From Trichobilharzia regenti (Eukaryota > Platyhelminthes > Trematoda > Strigeidida > Schistosomatidae), in the NCBI GenBank assembly GCA_944472135.2, contig OX235262.1, positions 165,105,509-165,169,508 on the forward strand: DNA of 64,000 nucleotides, written 5' to 3'. The notes beneath the pieces are model-generated. The model ran no database searches, was not told the origin of the DNA, and saw nothing but the letters and a program-made list of their open reading frames with translations. Shown here one piece after another: positions 42,831 through 54,604 of the stretch. Position 1 is the stretch's first letter. Each line of letters opens with the position of its first letter. Both the position numbers and the translations under genes were made by a program.

Positions 42831-43384
42831 TCGATAGAGAAAGAAAGACCAGATTTGCAGTATAAAATGATGTCATTCTATTTCACAGATTCTCATCAAC
42901 TGCAAACTACCTGAAATGACAATGGTTAGGAATAGTGACATTTCATACTTCAATGTTTGAAAGGTAATAGAGAAAACATTGTAAGATGAACGCATCCAGA
43001 ATATAAGTATTAAAATGTTTAGTTTAATTTACCATCAATTTATATACTGTCAAACTTTGAAAAAACGGGGAGGGGGATGAGAGAAGAGAGAAAACAGAAA
43101 AAGCTAATAGACAATATTAGGTTGTACGCCAACATAGCAATTCAAGAAAGTTAAATTTCACTAAATTGAAAACTTGCTTAGCGAACTGAGCTTATTCTTG
43201 TGTATGACTAATCAGTGTAGTGAAAGTAATACAATTACTAAGGGAGTAAGAGACTGAAAACACCCTCTTTCTGTGTGCATATTTATAACCATTGTAATTT
43301 CAGGTAGTTTGCGGCTGATTAGAACCGGTGAAATAGACTGATATCATTTTATACCTAAAATCTGGTCTTTCTTTCTCTATCAAA
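42831..43384. mobile_element. Non-coding element with long inverted termini
   Basis: Arms 42831-42928 and 43286-43384 (about 98 bases each) are reverse complements (atagagaaagaaagaccaga on the left; tctggtctttctttctctat on the right). They enclose 357 bases of AT-rich DNA without coding potential. The shape fits a non-autonomous DNA transposon or fold-back element. I see no clear target-site duplication. Not related to any other repeat in the window. Confidence 0.65.
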
Positions 43385-43502
43385 ACGTACAAATTTTTTG
43401 AAAATTTGATGGTAAAAAACGTCATGAAATCAATATATCCTTTTAATTTGAAAATTTCTTGGACAATGTCTGTAAATTACTTCTTCCTGTGTATAAATAT
43501 GC

Positions 43503-43735
43503 TAGGTCAGTGGTGCAGTAGTAGGATACACGCCCACCACACACGTGATCAAGAGTTCGATCCCTGGTCGACTCACTGCTAAATCTGACCTAAATGGTAG
43601 TAAGTCCGTTAAAGAGAGAAGATTTGGCGTAAAGCTGGTATTCCAAATCTTTTGAAATGACACCTCTACCAATGAAACTTGAAAGCTAAAATTGAAAGCC
43701 CCGTGTTTTGTACTCGGGAGGCGTATAAACATGAA
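43503..43735 (+). repeat. SINE-A copy
   Basis: Head ctaggtcagtggtgcagtag, B box gagttcgatccctgg, body gacctaaatggtagtaagtc, tail aagccccgtgttttgtactc. Confidence 0.7.
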
Positions 43736-43784
43736 CATGACCTGTTAGTGAATAACCGTGGAGAACTCAAAAAAGAGTTAGATA

Positions 43785-43945
43785 AAGGAATTTGTCTGTC
43801 TGTCTGTCTGGATTCAACATAGAACTTGGCACCGAAGTGCACCAGTTCGAGTCGCCACGTTCCAAATAGCACACAGAGGTAGACAAGAAGATGAGTGAAG
43901 AGAATCAATAAAGAATGAAGGAATGTGAGATGTACAACACGTACA
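43785..43945. repeat. Dispersed repeat X, copy 2
   Basis: Starts with a tctg run (gtctgtctgtctgtctgga), then caacatagaacttggcaccg, agttcgagtcgccacgttcc and tagcacacagag. Matches 445-615 in the same orientation. Confidence 0.55.
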
Positions 43946-43949
43946 ATCT

Positions 43950-46055
43950 ATTGTTTTATAAAGTTAAACATGACGACATTTAAACATTTACCACCGCAAG
44001 CAACTAGTCAGTCAGCTGTCGTCCACGAATATGACAGCGAATAGTGATAAGTGCTGTTTTCCCACTGAACTGTATTATATGTTTAAATTATTTAATACCA
44101 AAGACAACTTTATACAGTGATGGTGTTTATACTGTAATCATATGCTTGTAACGTCATTAGGGCAAGAATTTTGTTTCTGTTGGTTGACTCTTAATTACAT
44201 CCCAATGCTATACGCGGCAGTACCTAGCTGACTTACTGTATTGCACAAAAAATTAAAGGAAACTAACCTAATTGACTTTTGGTGACGAATCCTCATACGT
44301 AAATTAGTTCTACAAATGAGTAGTTGTTTCTCAATAAGCTCACTTGCAAAGTATCTCACTCTTATAGTTATAGCATCAGGCTTAAGTCTCCGAGGTAAAC
44401 TGAGTTTTTTCACGTACACCAAGCTGGAAATTCAAATGCAGTACTTTCCACATCCTCATTTCAAAAATTAACCAAAATTTATTTGAAGAAGCATGGTGTA
44501 TTCATTCATTGCAGTTAGACATCTGTGGGAATAAAGGAACTTAGTGGTAGTTGTAATGGAAAAATTGCCTGGGAAATCCCCGCAGGACGATTTAATCACA
44601 ATACTTATTGCATACAGAAGAAGTTCATTCACTCACTACACTTGCAATGGACATAATCTATCTTATTATCCGACAAGTAAATTCTACATAATCTCTTTTT
44701 CTTTTCTGTCTCTTCATTAGTATTATTTTGTCTTCTCAATTGTAATATTTTACGTTTTCAACTTTCTCGTTCTCTACCACCACCCAATTTAATCTCTACA
44801 CCTCACTACCACATGGTTACTGACTTGACCAACGCTCAATTTCTGGTCGTTTATGTTACGTCATCCAACTTATCTGCTCAATTTCAGTTCTAATTTAAAT
44901 GGCATTATTATCTACCCCACTTCTACTTAGTCTCTACCTGTAATTACCTCTGTTGCTACCCTGACCTAAGTTGAAACATTTTAGTCAATTATATTACGTC
45001 ATCTAACTTACTAGCTAACTCAATCTTACTTTAGTTGCTGTCTAATTAACCTTGTTTCTATATTAGATCATTCTTGTATTACATGATCAATTATCTAAAC
45101 TTGACAAACCTCATACACACACACACACACAAATAATTATATATACATGAGATTGTACAGCTATGTGAATGAATTCGCCGAAAAGAGTCTCTTCGCTGAA
45201 CGTCTTGTCTTTTTCACAATATTTATACTTACTTGGACGTATCAACTAACTCTGTAATTATTATACGTTCTTCCCCTTGAGATTTGCAGATCACATATTG
45301 ATTTTATCCTTTATATTTTTCCTTGTCACTGTTTAATCTCTAATTTTAATGCTTCTTTTTATGGTTGTACAATACATTGATAGTGCGTTGTACGATGTGA
45401 TTTTTTTAGTGCGGGTGAAGGTCATTTTCCGACCTTGAACTGTGCGCCGGAAGCGTAGGTGTGTGATTTTAATGAACAGAGATTTGTACCCACCTTTTTG
45501 AGAATATTCTACTTTGATTCTAAGTGCTCATTTCGTGCTTAGACTAGGTTGCATAGCTGCCTGACGGCACTGTTGAGAACTGCAGAATTATTCCAGAATA
45601 ATCGTCTTTTTGATTTTTTGGAATGTTTCGTGACTGTGCATGTCTCAAGAAGGTTTTGCCAGTTATACAGTAGAGTTCAGTGATCATTTACCTGAGTTCA
45701 GACCATGACAAGTTGGTTTGGGTTTTTACAGTAGCAAAGAAGGTTTATTTATCCTTTGTTTACTGTTCATGTCATAACAGATTATTTTCTCATACATGAA
45801 AAACAAAGTTGCGTTTACACTTTTCCAGAAATTAGAATCATTTAGATCGTTTAGTTGTATGCAAGTGTGTTTTAGCTGCGTCATCTTAAATGTCACGGAA
45901 GATTATATAATTGCAGTAAACTTTAAAAAGAATCAGTGTTCGCTTACATTTCTCTCACAAGCGACAAATTCCCCTCTCTTATTGATCATTGATATGCCAC
46001 TTTGACGTCACACAAATCGTGTAACACATACAACTTTTTAAGAAAGATGGAATTC
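43950..46055. other. No gene; possible PLE 3' region at 44700-45240
   Basis: 44700-45110 is pyrimidine-rich on this strand and contains two related segments (gttacgtcatccaacttatc and attacgtcatctaacttact) about 120 bases apart. It is followed by a (ca)n run at 45114-45131 and attgtacagctatgtgaatg at 45153, which recurs at 57180. This resembles PLE 3' regions. Frames at 44195-44422 and 45796-46005 show no domain. Confidence 0.35.
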
Positions 46056-46059
46056 CAGT

Positions 46060-47176
46060 AACATTATTACCCTCCCTTTGGGTTCTGAGTGGAACAATTC
46101 TTCATTTTCTTCTACTCTCTGCTGTCCTCTCCAGCTGGCTCCACATCTACCCATGGTCTCTCATCTGCTCTTTACAAGGTCTCCTCCATGTTACCTCGCA
46201 CCTATGCCCATTATGTCATCCGCCACTTGGGTTCCACTCGGGCGATAGCCTGTATTCGGCGCGATGTCATTCGACAGTCTCCTGAGTGTGTGCCCGATCC
46301 ATTTCCATTTTCTATCTTATATTTCTTCGGCAAAAGTTCATCGTTGGTTCTTCCTCAGAGTTTCTTGTTTCCAGCTCGTCACGGCCGGCCATCTGATCTT
46401 CAGTATGGAGCCAGCGAAGGCAGCTACCGGTAAATGTCTGAAATCTGTTAGAACTACATTTCGTGATGCGTGTTCCAATCATAAAGAAGAACTGACTAGC
46501 TTATAATGTAGTTAAAAATCCGATTTTTGTTCTGTATGTTTAGTGCAGATGATTTCCAGATTGATTTCAGAGTTATAAAGTTCCGTCTTGTCTTTCCGAT
46601 CGTGGTCTGTTATGACATCCTCATCCGTGCTGTCGTCTGTAGATGAAACGACACCGTCTAGATAAGTAAAGGAAGTGGCCTCTTTCAAATTTATTCCTTT
46701 GATAGTGATTGGTGGTTATTATTGTTGTTGGTCGGTTTTCTACCTCCATCCCCTGTATCTTTTCTAGGTATACTTGAAGTCTTGTCTTGACTGCTCCTTC
46801 TGTCAACTTGCTGGTTTTCGCATGTAAGTCTTCAAAGTTATGTGACACCATACACTAATCCTTTGCCAAATCCAGACCTTCTAAAGTCTTCTTATCAGTA
46901 CGAAGTATTTCTGTCTTCCGGCCTTTCATGGCCCTCAGGCACAATTCACTCCACCACAGCTAGGAAAATCATCGGTGATAAGAGACAGCCTTGTATAAAT
47001 CCTGTATTCACTTCAGAGGCATCTCTGAGTTTTCCTTTGTGGAGTACTTGACTACTGGCATTGTCATACATCTGCTGAATGAGGTTGATGTAGATTAAAG
47101 GCACTCGAAATTTCAGTAGCAAATGAAATTCACCTATAAACGTATCTGTACAGGTAGCCGCCACTCCACTTATCAA
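46060..47176 (-). mobile_element. RTE-like: RT palm to 3' end, catalytic site destroyed
   Basis: Minus strand: KFRVPLIYINLIQQMYDNAS (46946-47176 frame) and TGFIQGCLLSPMIF (motif B). Then LEGLDLAKD near 46865, where other copies have FADD: the catalytic Asp pair is lost. SHNFEDLHAKTSKLTEGAVK and the thumb (HFLYLSRRCRF) follow, with the tail to the 3' end at about 46070 (gggttctgagtggaacaatt). 5'-truncated within the palm. Confidence 0.85.
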
Positions 47177-47284
47177 GATCTGATCAGACAGGTTCTAGCA
47201 CACATCAGAAATGATATCTCTTTTGATATCACATATTCTAATGTGTAAAAGGAGGACTTAAAATAAACTGAAACAGTAAGAGAA

Positions 47285-47605
47285 ACACCTATGTCAATGA
47301 ACTTAACCCTAAGTTCCTATTATTTGCGAAGACGTTCCGAATCGACAATTACTAGGTACGATTATCGACTTTAACTCCAAAACACAAAGACCAGTAAAAA
47401 ACTTGTATTGTTCGGCAGTTAAAATCTTTATCGTACAAAAGTCTGTATACAAATGTTTCACAAGGAATGTACTATCCTTTTATTCGTATTCTTTCGTCTA
47501 CTTCCAACTTGTACACGATTGAACCATTCGTGCCTTCGAGTTGCCCGCCAAAGGTGACCAAGGCCAATGAACCAACGTTCAATGTTCACGTTCCTTTACA
47601 ACCTT
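47285..47605. repeat. Dispersed repeat Y, copy 1
   Basis: aacttaaccctaagttccta, gcgaagacgttccgaatcga, tccaacttgtacacgattga and ccaaggccaatgaacca are shared with 53730-54050 at high identity, same orientation. No coding potential is conserved. Class unknown; a solo LTR is one option. Confidence 0.65.
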
Positions 47606-47609
47606 CTTG

Positions 47610-48365
47610 AAAAAGCTTCCACAGTATAGATGTTAAATATTTCTTTGACCTTTTAAAGGTAAATCATCCACCATAGCAAAAGGTTACTGTGCTTAGTTCT
47701 ATTTAATTTTACCATTAGTACAGACAGTTAGAACTCAATACTTTCCAGACTAACTGACTACACGCTATAAATGATAATATCAAAATAAAAAACTGTTATC
47801 GACAATGAATAAAATCTAAATAATAATAATAGTAATAATAAATATAAAATAAGTAACAGTAAGCTTATTGAAACAAAGTGCACATCTAAAGAAATGAATT
47901 CTAATGACCTTTTGTTGGCGTATTCTGCGACAAAAGGGTGTGGTTACACTGACTCATCATAATGCGAATAAATATTGAAAAGAGACAAGATGGTTGAATA
48001 CTTCTGTCTATACCAGTCTCAAATAAGAATTGAGCAATGGCGTATATCAATACAAAATATACATACGTAACTGACAATAAAAAAAGATAAAAATCAATAT
48101 TCTAGAGTTATACTATTCAGAAAGTAAGTCAGTTAACAGACTAGTGGGATTATATTAACCCCTGTACAATTTATCATTACACACATAATTCAAAGAGGGG
48201 GATTTTCGAAAGCAGAAAACAGCAATATAAACACTTTAATGTTAGTTCATTTGCATTACACAAATCAAATTCGTAGTGAGAAGTCCTGACTCGTATGAAG
48301 AATCAAGTTAACTGCTAAGAGGGAGACATACATGAGAGTATATGACAAACGATAACTGAAAGAAT
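47610..48365. other. No gene recognised
   Basis: AT-rich, no match seen. Confidence 0.4.
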
Positions 48366-48369
48366 TTGG

Positions 48370-49080
48370 CAAAACACAAACCAAACTTAAGAAAGGTAGC
48401 AAAGATCAGGGTGACGATCAAATTTATTTGGTTATGGTCTGAACCCAAGAAACTGATCTCTACTTTCTACTGTAGAGCCGACAAGACTTCATTGAGGCGC
48501 GTGCTATCACAAAATGTTTCAAACTCAGGGAAAAGATGATTATTCTCTAATATTTTGGCTGTTCTATTAAACAGTAATGACATCAAAACTCAAATATACC
48601 ACAACAGTGCCGTGAGGCAGCTATACGAGCGATTTAAATTTCTAAATATAAAACAAGGGCTGTAAGATAGAATGAGTTGGTCAAGGTTCATATGTAAAAT
48701 GTACCTTATAATCGAGGAGAGTATTCTCAAGGTGGTGGGATCAAAAGCTCTGTCCACAAAAATCACACAGCAAGGCTTCCCACAGACAGTTGCGGGTCAG
48801 AATGACCTTCTTTCATTCAAACAGACTCATATACTTAGGCAACACATACTCAGTGTATACACAACCACAATGAGAAGTATTACAATTAAGGGTTAAACAA
48901 GGACGAAGAGAAATGATAACAGTCAGAATCAACGTATAATAAGCAGATGTTAAATTAATGATACACAGTCTAGGGGAAAAAAGTATAATAATTTCAAAGG
49001 TAGTTGAAACGTCTAAAAAAGTATAAATACTATAAATAGATCGTTCAGGAGCGATTTTTCAAACAATATAGCCATTACAG
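48370..49080 (+). repeat. Relic repeat Z, copy 2
   Basis: Matches 8398-8915 in blocks. Fragmentary plus-strand frames include EARAITKCFKLREKMIIL near 48500 and an NSAVRQLYERFKFLN segment near 48608, suggesting a former protein, possibly a Gag-like or unknown element protein. Many stops. Family not recognised. Confidence 0.5.
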
Positions 49081-50270
49081 TAAACGCTCAGTTGGATACC
49101 TGACACGGGGTGGGAAATAAAGATTTACAGAGCAAACGAGAACTCGAAATCGAATTCTACAAGTCTAACTCAAACGGCTATGAGTATTTCTCATTGTATT
49201 TCTTACCAGCTGATTAACTCGGTTAAGATCAGCGTGTTTATCAGCTCCTGATCAATATAAGGTTCTTTTACATTCTTTCTACTTTGATCACCAGCTGTCA
49301 AATTTGTTCCATAAATACACGTATATGCGAATTTGCATCATAACTGTTAACTCTCGATTTCAGATGGAAGTGAAGAGGTGGCTCACTATGTCTAGCTAAG
49401 TGTTTTAAATGCCTTTCTCAAGTTACGAAAGTAGGGGCAGGGTTCTGAAAGCCACACTGATACCGTAAAATCTTCTAGTTCCAGTCCTCAGGTTCACCAT
49501 GATGTCTATCAGAACAATCATTCTGTTAGTTATTAGAAAACACTCCGTGATTTATGTTCTTATTTCTAAGAATATTTTGAAAAAGTTAGTCAAATACTCT
49601 CATTCTGAAGGGCAGACACTAATTATTCCCCTATCTTTATCTATTATTTCGATATACCCCGGAGTGCTTTTAGCCCCTTGAACAATGTTTTCATCGAAGT
49701 TTTCCAATGTGAAGTGAAGTAGTTGCATTATGAGTTGGAGGTTTGATTGCTTGGCCTTCAATACACTCAAGTTCCACATTTGGATAAGTCATTCGTAGCT
49801 ATTGAAGCATCTACAAGTAACAGTTCAGCTGCTCATCAACGATTGTAATGGCGGAGGATAAGAGACTTGGTAGCGGAAGGTTTGATTGTTATTTGAGAAA
49901 TTATATATACCATATAGTAAATCCGTCATTCTTCTGACCTTCGTATTGTGTTTCTTTGTCTTCTTTTCGTGTCTCCCATATTTTGTCGCAATACTGGTTC
50001 ATTTTCTCTCTATAACGTCAAATTCAACTCTCTGTTACTTGAAATTTTTATGTGCCGACGAACGTCCCTTTATGTACTACTACTGATAAATCTTGTCATA
50101 AGTAGCACACGCCACACCATGAAATCGATTTTGTCTGAAAAATTATTATTTATGATAAAAATAGAATCTTCAGGTATTGGTTTTGTAGGGAATTTTGTTT
50201 GATCGACTGGGGGATTTCATCATGAGCTGGCATCACTTGTAGAAGGTTGAAAGTGAGGGAGTAACTCATC
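49081..50270. other. No gene recognised
   Basis: AT-rich. A short minus-strand frame near 49500-49700 looks mildly coding-like but I cannot assign it. Frames at 49886-50202 show hydrophobic stretches typical of AT-rich noise. Confidence 0.3.
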
Positions 50271-50274
50271 AAAA

Positions 50275-50545
50275 AAGACACTGAGAAGTGATCGCACTAT
50301 GTCATGAACTAGCAGAAGTCAGAATTCATGGGCTGGCCTTCGGATCCGGTCCCAGTGGCTTAATTGTCTACGAGCTCCCTGGCCTTGTAACCAGGAGGTC
50401 CTTGGTTTGGACCCTGGCAGCGGGTGCGTACTGAAAAAGAGTCTTAAACTAGGCGGGTGAAAGAGCTGTTCAGCGCTGCCTACAGGCTTTCCAATGGTTC
50501 TGTAAATGATATCTGCTCATGGTGAAATCCTCCAGAAAACAGAAT
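50275..50545 (+). repeat. SINE-C copy
   Basis: ggtcccagtggcttaattgt (A box), ggtttggaccctgg (decayed B box), tail ggcgggtgaaagagctgttc and atggttctgtaaatgatatc. Confidence 0.65.
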
Positions 50546-50549
50546 CCAC

Positions 50550-50822
50550 AGTTTTGGTTAATATCGGAAAAAATACAGTTGAAATAGGGATCACAGCCCA
50601 GTTCGGTAACACGTAAAGGCAACACAATCAAAGAAATAATCATTAATACAGACCGTGAAACACAACAGAAAACCTATTTCGAAAATATCACTCATCACCA
50701 TACACCACGTTCTGATCCATCAACCAAAATTCCAAAGTGGACTAAATATGTCTGGATCGTAAAATTTCTTATATCTTGGTTGATACATCGTTATCTTCAC
50801 TGTTTATTCAGTACATATCGAT
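50550..50822. other. Nothing recognised
   Basis: Short AT-rich spacer between two SINEs. Confidence 0.3.
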
Positions 50823-50823
50823 T

Positions 50824-51009
50824 GTGCGTCGGTGGCACAGTGGTTAGGACTCTTGCCGACCATGCACATGGTCCGGGGTTCAAGCCCACGCCGACGCACA
50901 CCTGATATCTATGGTCGGCCTGCAAATTTTGGGCTACCGATATCCATGCTGAAAATTCCATACTTGTACCAAAAATACAGTGTGTAATCAAGCTGTAATA
51001 AAAAAAAAT
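50824..51009 (+). repeat. SINE-B, full copy
   Basis: Head gtgcgtcggtggcacagtgg, B box ggggttcaagccc, body gatatctatggtcggcctgc and tgggctaccgatatccatgc, end tgtgtaatcaagctgtaata and an A run. Best SINE-B copy. Confidence 0.85.
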
Positions 51010-51680
51010 ATTTTATCTAAAACCATATTTGTTTATTTACTCGGTTAAACATGACTGTTCGTTCCAACACACGTTTGTTGAATTAGCAACTGGATACTCT
51101 CTACCATCATGATTACATTTGGTGATCAAAATACAGCACAAATAATTCCAAAAAATCCCACATATAACCAACCATGTTCACACTTTATACTCTCTATCAT
51201 AAGCTATCAATGAATGTAATCAGAATACGATTATAGACAATAATAATAATAATAATATTTATAAATATTTAATACAAACATCAATTCCGCGATAAACTAT
51301 ATCCTTTCAAAAACATTCACATATAAATGAATATCCATTCTGTAATGTTTGTCATTGATGTCGTCTAGTGAATGAGGTAATAAAAGTTGGACAGTTAGTC
51401 TTTCCACTTGTCCGGTACATAATGTACTTACTTAAAGTAACACTTCTATAGCATAGATTCAAAAAAGAATCATGAAAAAAAAGCTTTTGATCGCTTATAT
51501 GAAAATGATCATTGAAAGTGGATGAAAAGCAGGTGATGTCGTGTTTATAGAGTTACTTGACAAAGATCACTGATAACATTATTCAAAGTTATAATGTAAA
51601 CATAAGGGTGAATCAATGAATGAATGAATGTTACATATAGCGAAATGTAAGGCTTGATTATGTGAATTAACGCTAGAGTA
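51010..51680. other. No gene recognised
   Basis: AT-rich, no match seen. Confidence 0.35.
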
Positions 51681-51684
51681 AAGT

Positions 51685-52745
51685 TTGCGAGACAATGGGA
51701 AACTCAGTGGGGCGTTCGAAGTTGAATACAGAAGTAAGACAAGGATGCCTTTCTGTTATCACCGATGATATTCTTAATTGTGATGGACTGGATTATGGGT
51801 CAGACAATGCAATGGGAGTGATAAGACTGAAAATGTTGAACAAATAAAAAAAAGTTTAGAAGATCTGAATTTTGCAGATGATATATGTTTGATGTCATAC
51901 AAAACCGAAGACTTGCAGGCGAAAACAAACATTCTGGCAGCCAGTGAAGATAGGACTATAGGTGAACATAGAGAAGACTGAGGTGATGAGGATCACCAAC
52001 CAACCAACAGCAGCAACAGCGACAACAACCAGCATCAATCACCATCAACGGGAGACACTCAACAGAGGTTATTTCCTTCACTTATGTGGCCAGAAAGCAG
52101 GGTTTCAACCATAAGTGGAATGGTCGAAGACGTCAAAGCTAGTCAGAATCAGAAAGGCAAGATACCCGTTCATTAACCTGAGACCAGTTTGAAAATCTTC
52201 TGCACTGCACTCAGGTAGCATAAGGAACAAGATTTGGATTTCCCAACATCATTGTCAAGTCGTTTACTTCTTCTATGTGGGTCAGAAACTTGGGCAGCGT
52301 GTCACCCAAAGGATTTTCAACAGGTTATAGACTTTTATCAACAGCTGCCCCCTTCCTTGTCTCCATACTGAACACCGAATGGCTGGCTGGCCAGAAATAA
52401 TTAGCGACGAGAAAATCTGTCTCGGAATAAACAAACAAAGGGCCGATCGCTCAACAAATATGTAAGAGAAAGTGGAGATCTATTGGGCATACGCTAATGG
52501 GAAGGACGTAGAATGATATCACGCGCAATGCAGGCCATCGCTCTAGTGGAATCCCAATGAGGAGCGACGAGTGAGTGAGTCATCAATGCGAGAGAGATAT
52601 GGATGAGATAGTATGGCAAGGAAGAGATAGGAGATTATGGGTAGCCGTGTGAACAGATGAAGAGGATACCAGAAAATAGAACAAAGTGGAGATGTGTTGC
52701 TGAAGCTCTATTTTCCACTTGGAACCCAACGCAATAATAATAATA
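51685..52745 (+). mobile_element. RTE-like: RT palm to 3' end
   Basis: Plus strand, 5'-truncated. Motif B region EVRQGCLSVI near 51735. Motif C LNFADDICLMSYKTEDLQAK near 51870-51930 with FADD intact. An NQPTAATATTT segment replaces the poly-Q linker near 52000. The thumb is broken into several frames; the tail has aagtggagatctattgggca near 52470 and the 3' end is gttttccacttggaaccca-like near 52710, then aataataataat. Frameshifts and stops throughout. Confidence 0.8.
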
Positions 52746-52749
52746 TAAT

Positions 52750-53070
52750 AAAGTTTGGGCACGCTGTTAAAATATAATTCCATATTAAATCCGTTAACTC
52801 CAGATAACACACAGTGATATAGTATTATTAAGTGAATGACGTTTCGAGCACAATTTATTACTCATAATTATATCGATATATTCACACTACTTCATAATTT
52901 GCTAAAGGTAGAATGATTGATCGTGAACTTTACTACTTTTTAATACTTCTACTTCATCCCACATTATTGTGTGAAAAAATGCAAGTGAATACATTGTAAT
53001 GCCTGAGATTTTCTCTTGACTTGGAAGGTTCAATCATTATAAGCAAAATATTTCTATCATAACGTCATTC
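52750..53070 (-). mobile_element. PLE-B 3' end and endonuclease remnant (left arm)
   Basis: gtttgggcacgctgttaaaa (3' terminus reversed), cgtttcgagcacaatttatt, then remnants of the nuclease region (cccacattattgtgtgaaaa, ggttcaatcattataagc). Matches 30745-31330. Broken frames. Confidence 0.6.
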
Positions 53071-53408
53071 ATTATAAATTATTTAAATTAATCCCAGCGT
53101 GTTAAGAAAATCAAAACAAGATTTTTCTGTGTAAGCCACAGCTTCTTCAGCGGATTTATTTGGATTTTTATTAATCATCAAAATATATAGTCAAACATTT
53201 TCTACATGAATTGAAGTCAGTTTATTTGAAGGTCATTTGTCCATGAACATTTTTACCAATAGAAATATATAGGACTGTATATTTTGATGATTAATAAAAA
53301 TCCGAATGAATCTGCTGAAGAACCTGTGGCTTACACGGCGAAACGTTCAGAAAAAATCTTGTTTTGATTTTCTTAGACACGCTGGGATTAATTTAAATAA
53401 TTTATAAT
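53071..53408. repeat. Long palindrome between two PLE-B ends
   Basis: Arms 53071-53192 and 53273-53408 are near-perfect reverse complements (attataaattatttaaatt on the left is mirrored at the right end) with an 80-base loop. The right arm has a 12-base segment (gaacgtttcgcc on the opposite strand) missing from the left. Contains gtggcttacacggcgaaacg. Confidence 0.75.
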
Positions 53409-53479
53409 AAATCAATCTGACTCGGTGCTCAAATTATTCTAGGAAGTTCATAACACCTACGGTCTGGAAACTTTCAGTC

Positions 53480-53590
53480 TTATTATAAAACGTCATTCAG
53501 TTAATAATATTGTATTACTGTGTATTATCTGAAATAACCTTATCTTATATGGAATGATGTTCTACCATAGTGTCCAGATTCTACATTTAC
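53480..53590 (+). mobile_element. PLE-B 3' end (right arm)
   Basis: aaaacgtcattcagttaata, tgtattactgtgtattatct and ttctaccatagtgtccagat correspond to the PLE-B 3' terminus in plus orientation, the mirror of 52750-52860. Confidence 0.6.
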
Positions 53591-53729
53591 ATCAAGAAGT
53601 ATTCAGTGTCTGTCTTACAAAATAATGACATCTAAGCAACTTTGTCGAAACACCTTCAGAGATTCACTCATAAACCATAAAGTGCTCTATAGCAACTTAC
53701 AAAATGAGCGTTTTGGTACATGTCAAGGG

Positions 53730-54050
53730 TCAAGGAACTTAACCCTAAGTTCCTATTATTTGCGAAGACGTTCCGAATCGATAATTACTATGACCGATTA
53801 TTGACCTTAACTCCAAAACACAAGGACTTGTAATAAGCAATTATATTCTTCGTCAGTTGAATTCGATATCGTACAAAGTCCATAAACAAATGTTTTACAG
53901 GGAATGTATTGTACTTTTATTCGTATTCGTTCGTCTTCTTCCAACTTGTACACGATTGAACAATTCGTGCTTTCGATTTGCCCTCCAAAGGCGACCAAGG
54001 TCAATGAACCAGCGTTCCATGTTCACATTCATTTACACTACACATCATGA
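53730..54050. repeat. Dispersed repeat Y, copy 2
   Basis: aacttaaccctaagttccta, gcgaagacgttccgaatcga, ttattcgtattcgttcgtct and gcgaccaaggtcaatgaacc match 47285-47605. Confidence 0.65.
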
Positions 54051-54054
54051 CAGA

Positions 54055-54398
54055 CTTTAGGGACTGAAATTAGAAGTCTTTTGGTATAATTCAGACTTTC
54101 AGAATTTTCTCACCTTGTTCTATTTAGCTGCAAAACAAATCGTAGTAATAAAAAGATAAATGGACGTTAACCTGATTTATTCATCAATGGAGAATAGGGG
54201 AAACATACGTATGCTTGAGTGGCATAGTTTTCATATTGAGGTAGCAATAGACCAATGGTTTTTTCTATTTTTCTCTGAAATAAATTCATGGATTGCAGAT
54301 GTCAAGTTTGAAGATAAACTGGTTGAAAAGAGTCTCCTCAGTGAATACTATATCCTTTATGAGGGTGCTTGTCCCTTTATTATTACTATATTGTATTG
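54055..54398. other. No gene recognised
   Basis: An 83-codon frame at 54160-54411 has no recognisable domain. Confidence 0.3.
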
Positions 54399-54399
54399 C

Positions 54400-54600
54400 T
54401 TTACGTCCTAACTGGAGTACAGGGCTTCAGGTTAAAGCTTTAAGTTTCAGTAGATTGGGGTTGCTAGCTTAAAACTCAACCTTCCCCCTTTGCCGGCCTT
54501 ACTACCAGCCTAGCGAGCTCTGGAAGTGCGTCAGCCGGCAATCAAACTCTGGACTGCAAACACGGTTGACCAGGATCTGCCACTGTACCACCAACTCACA
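54400..54600 (-). repeat. SINE-A copy
   Basis: Tail ttacgtcctaactggagtac, body ccttccccctttgccggcct, reversed B box gcaatcaaactctgg, head end cactgtaccaccaactcac. Confidence 0.75.
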
Positions 54601-54604
54601 AAGT

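Noticed and set aside
45114..45131. (CA)n run as a stand-alone feature of interest
   Set aside because: Similar runs occur at 5231 and 26941. Ordinary microsatellites; noted within other entries only.
49500..49700. Minus-strand segment that looks mildly coding-like
   Set aside because: Short, interrupted by stops, and I could not tie it to any family. Mentioned only in the spacer entry.
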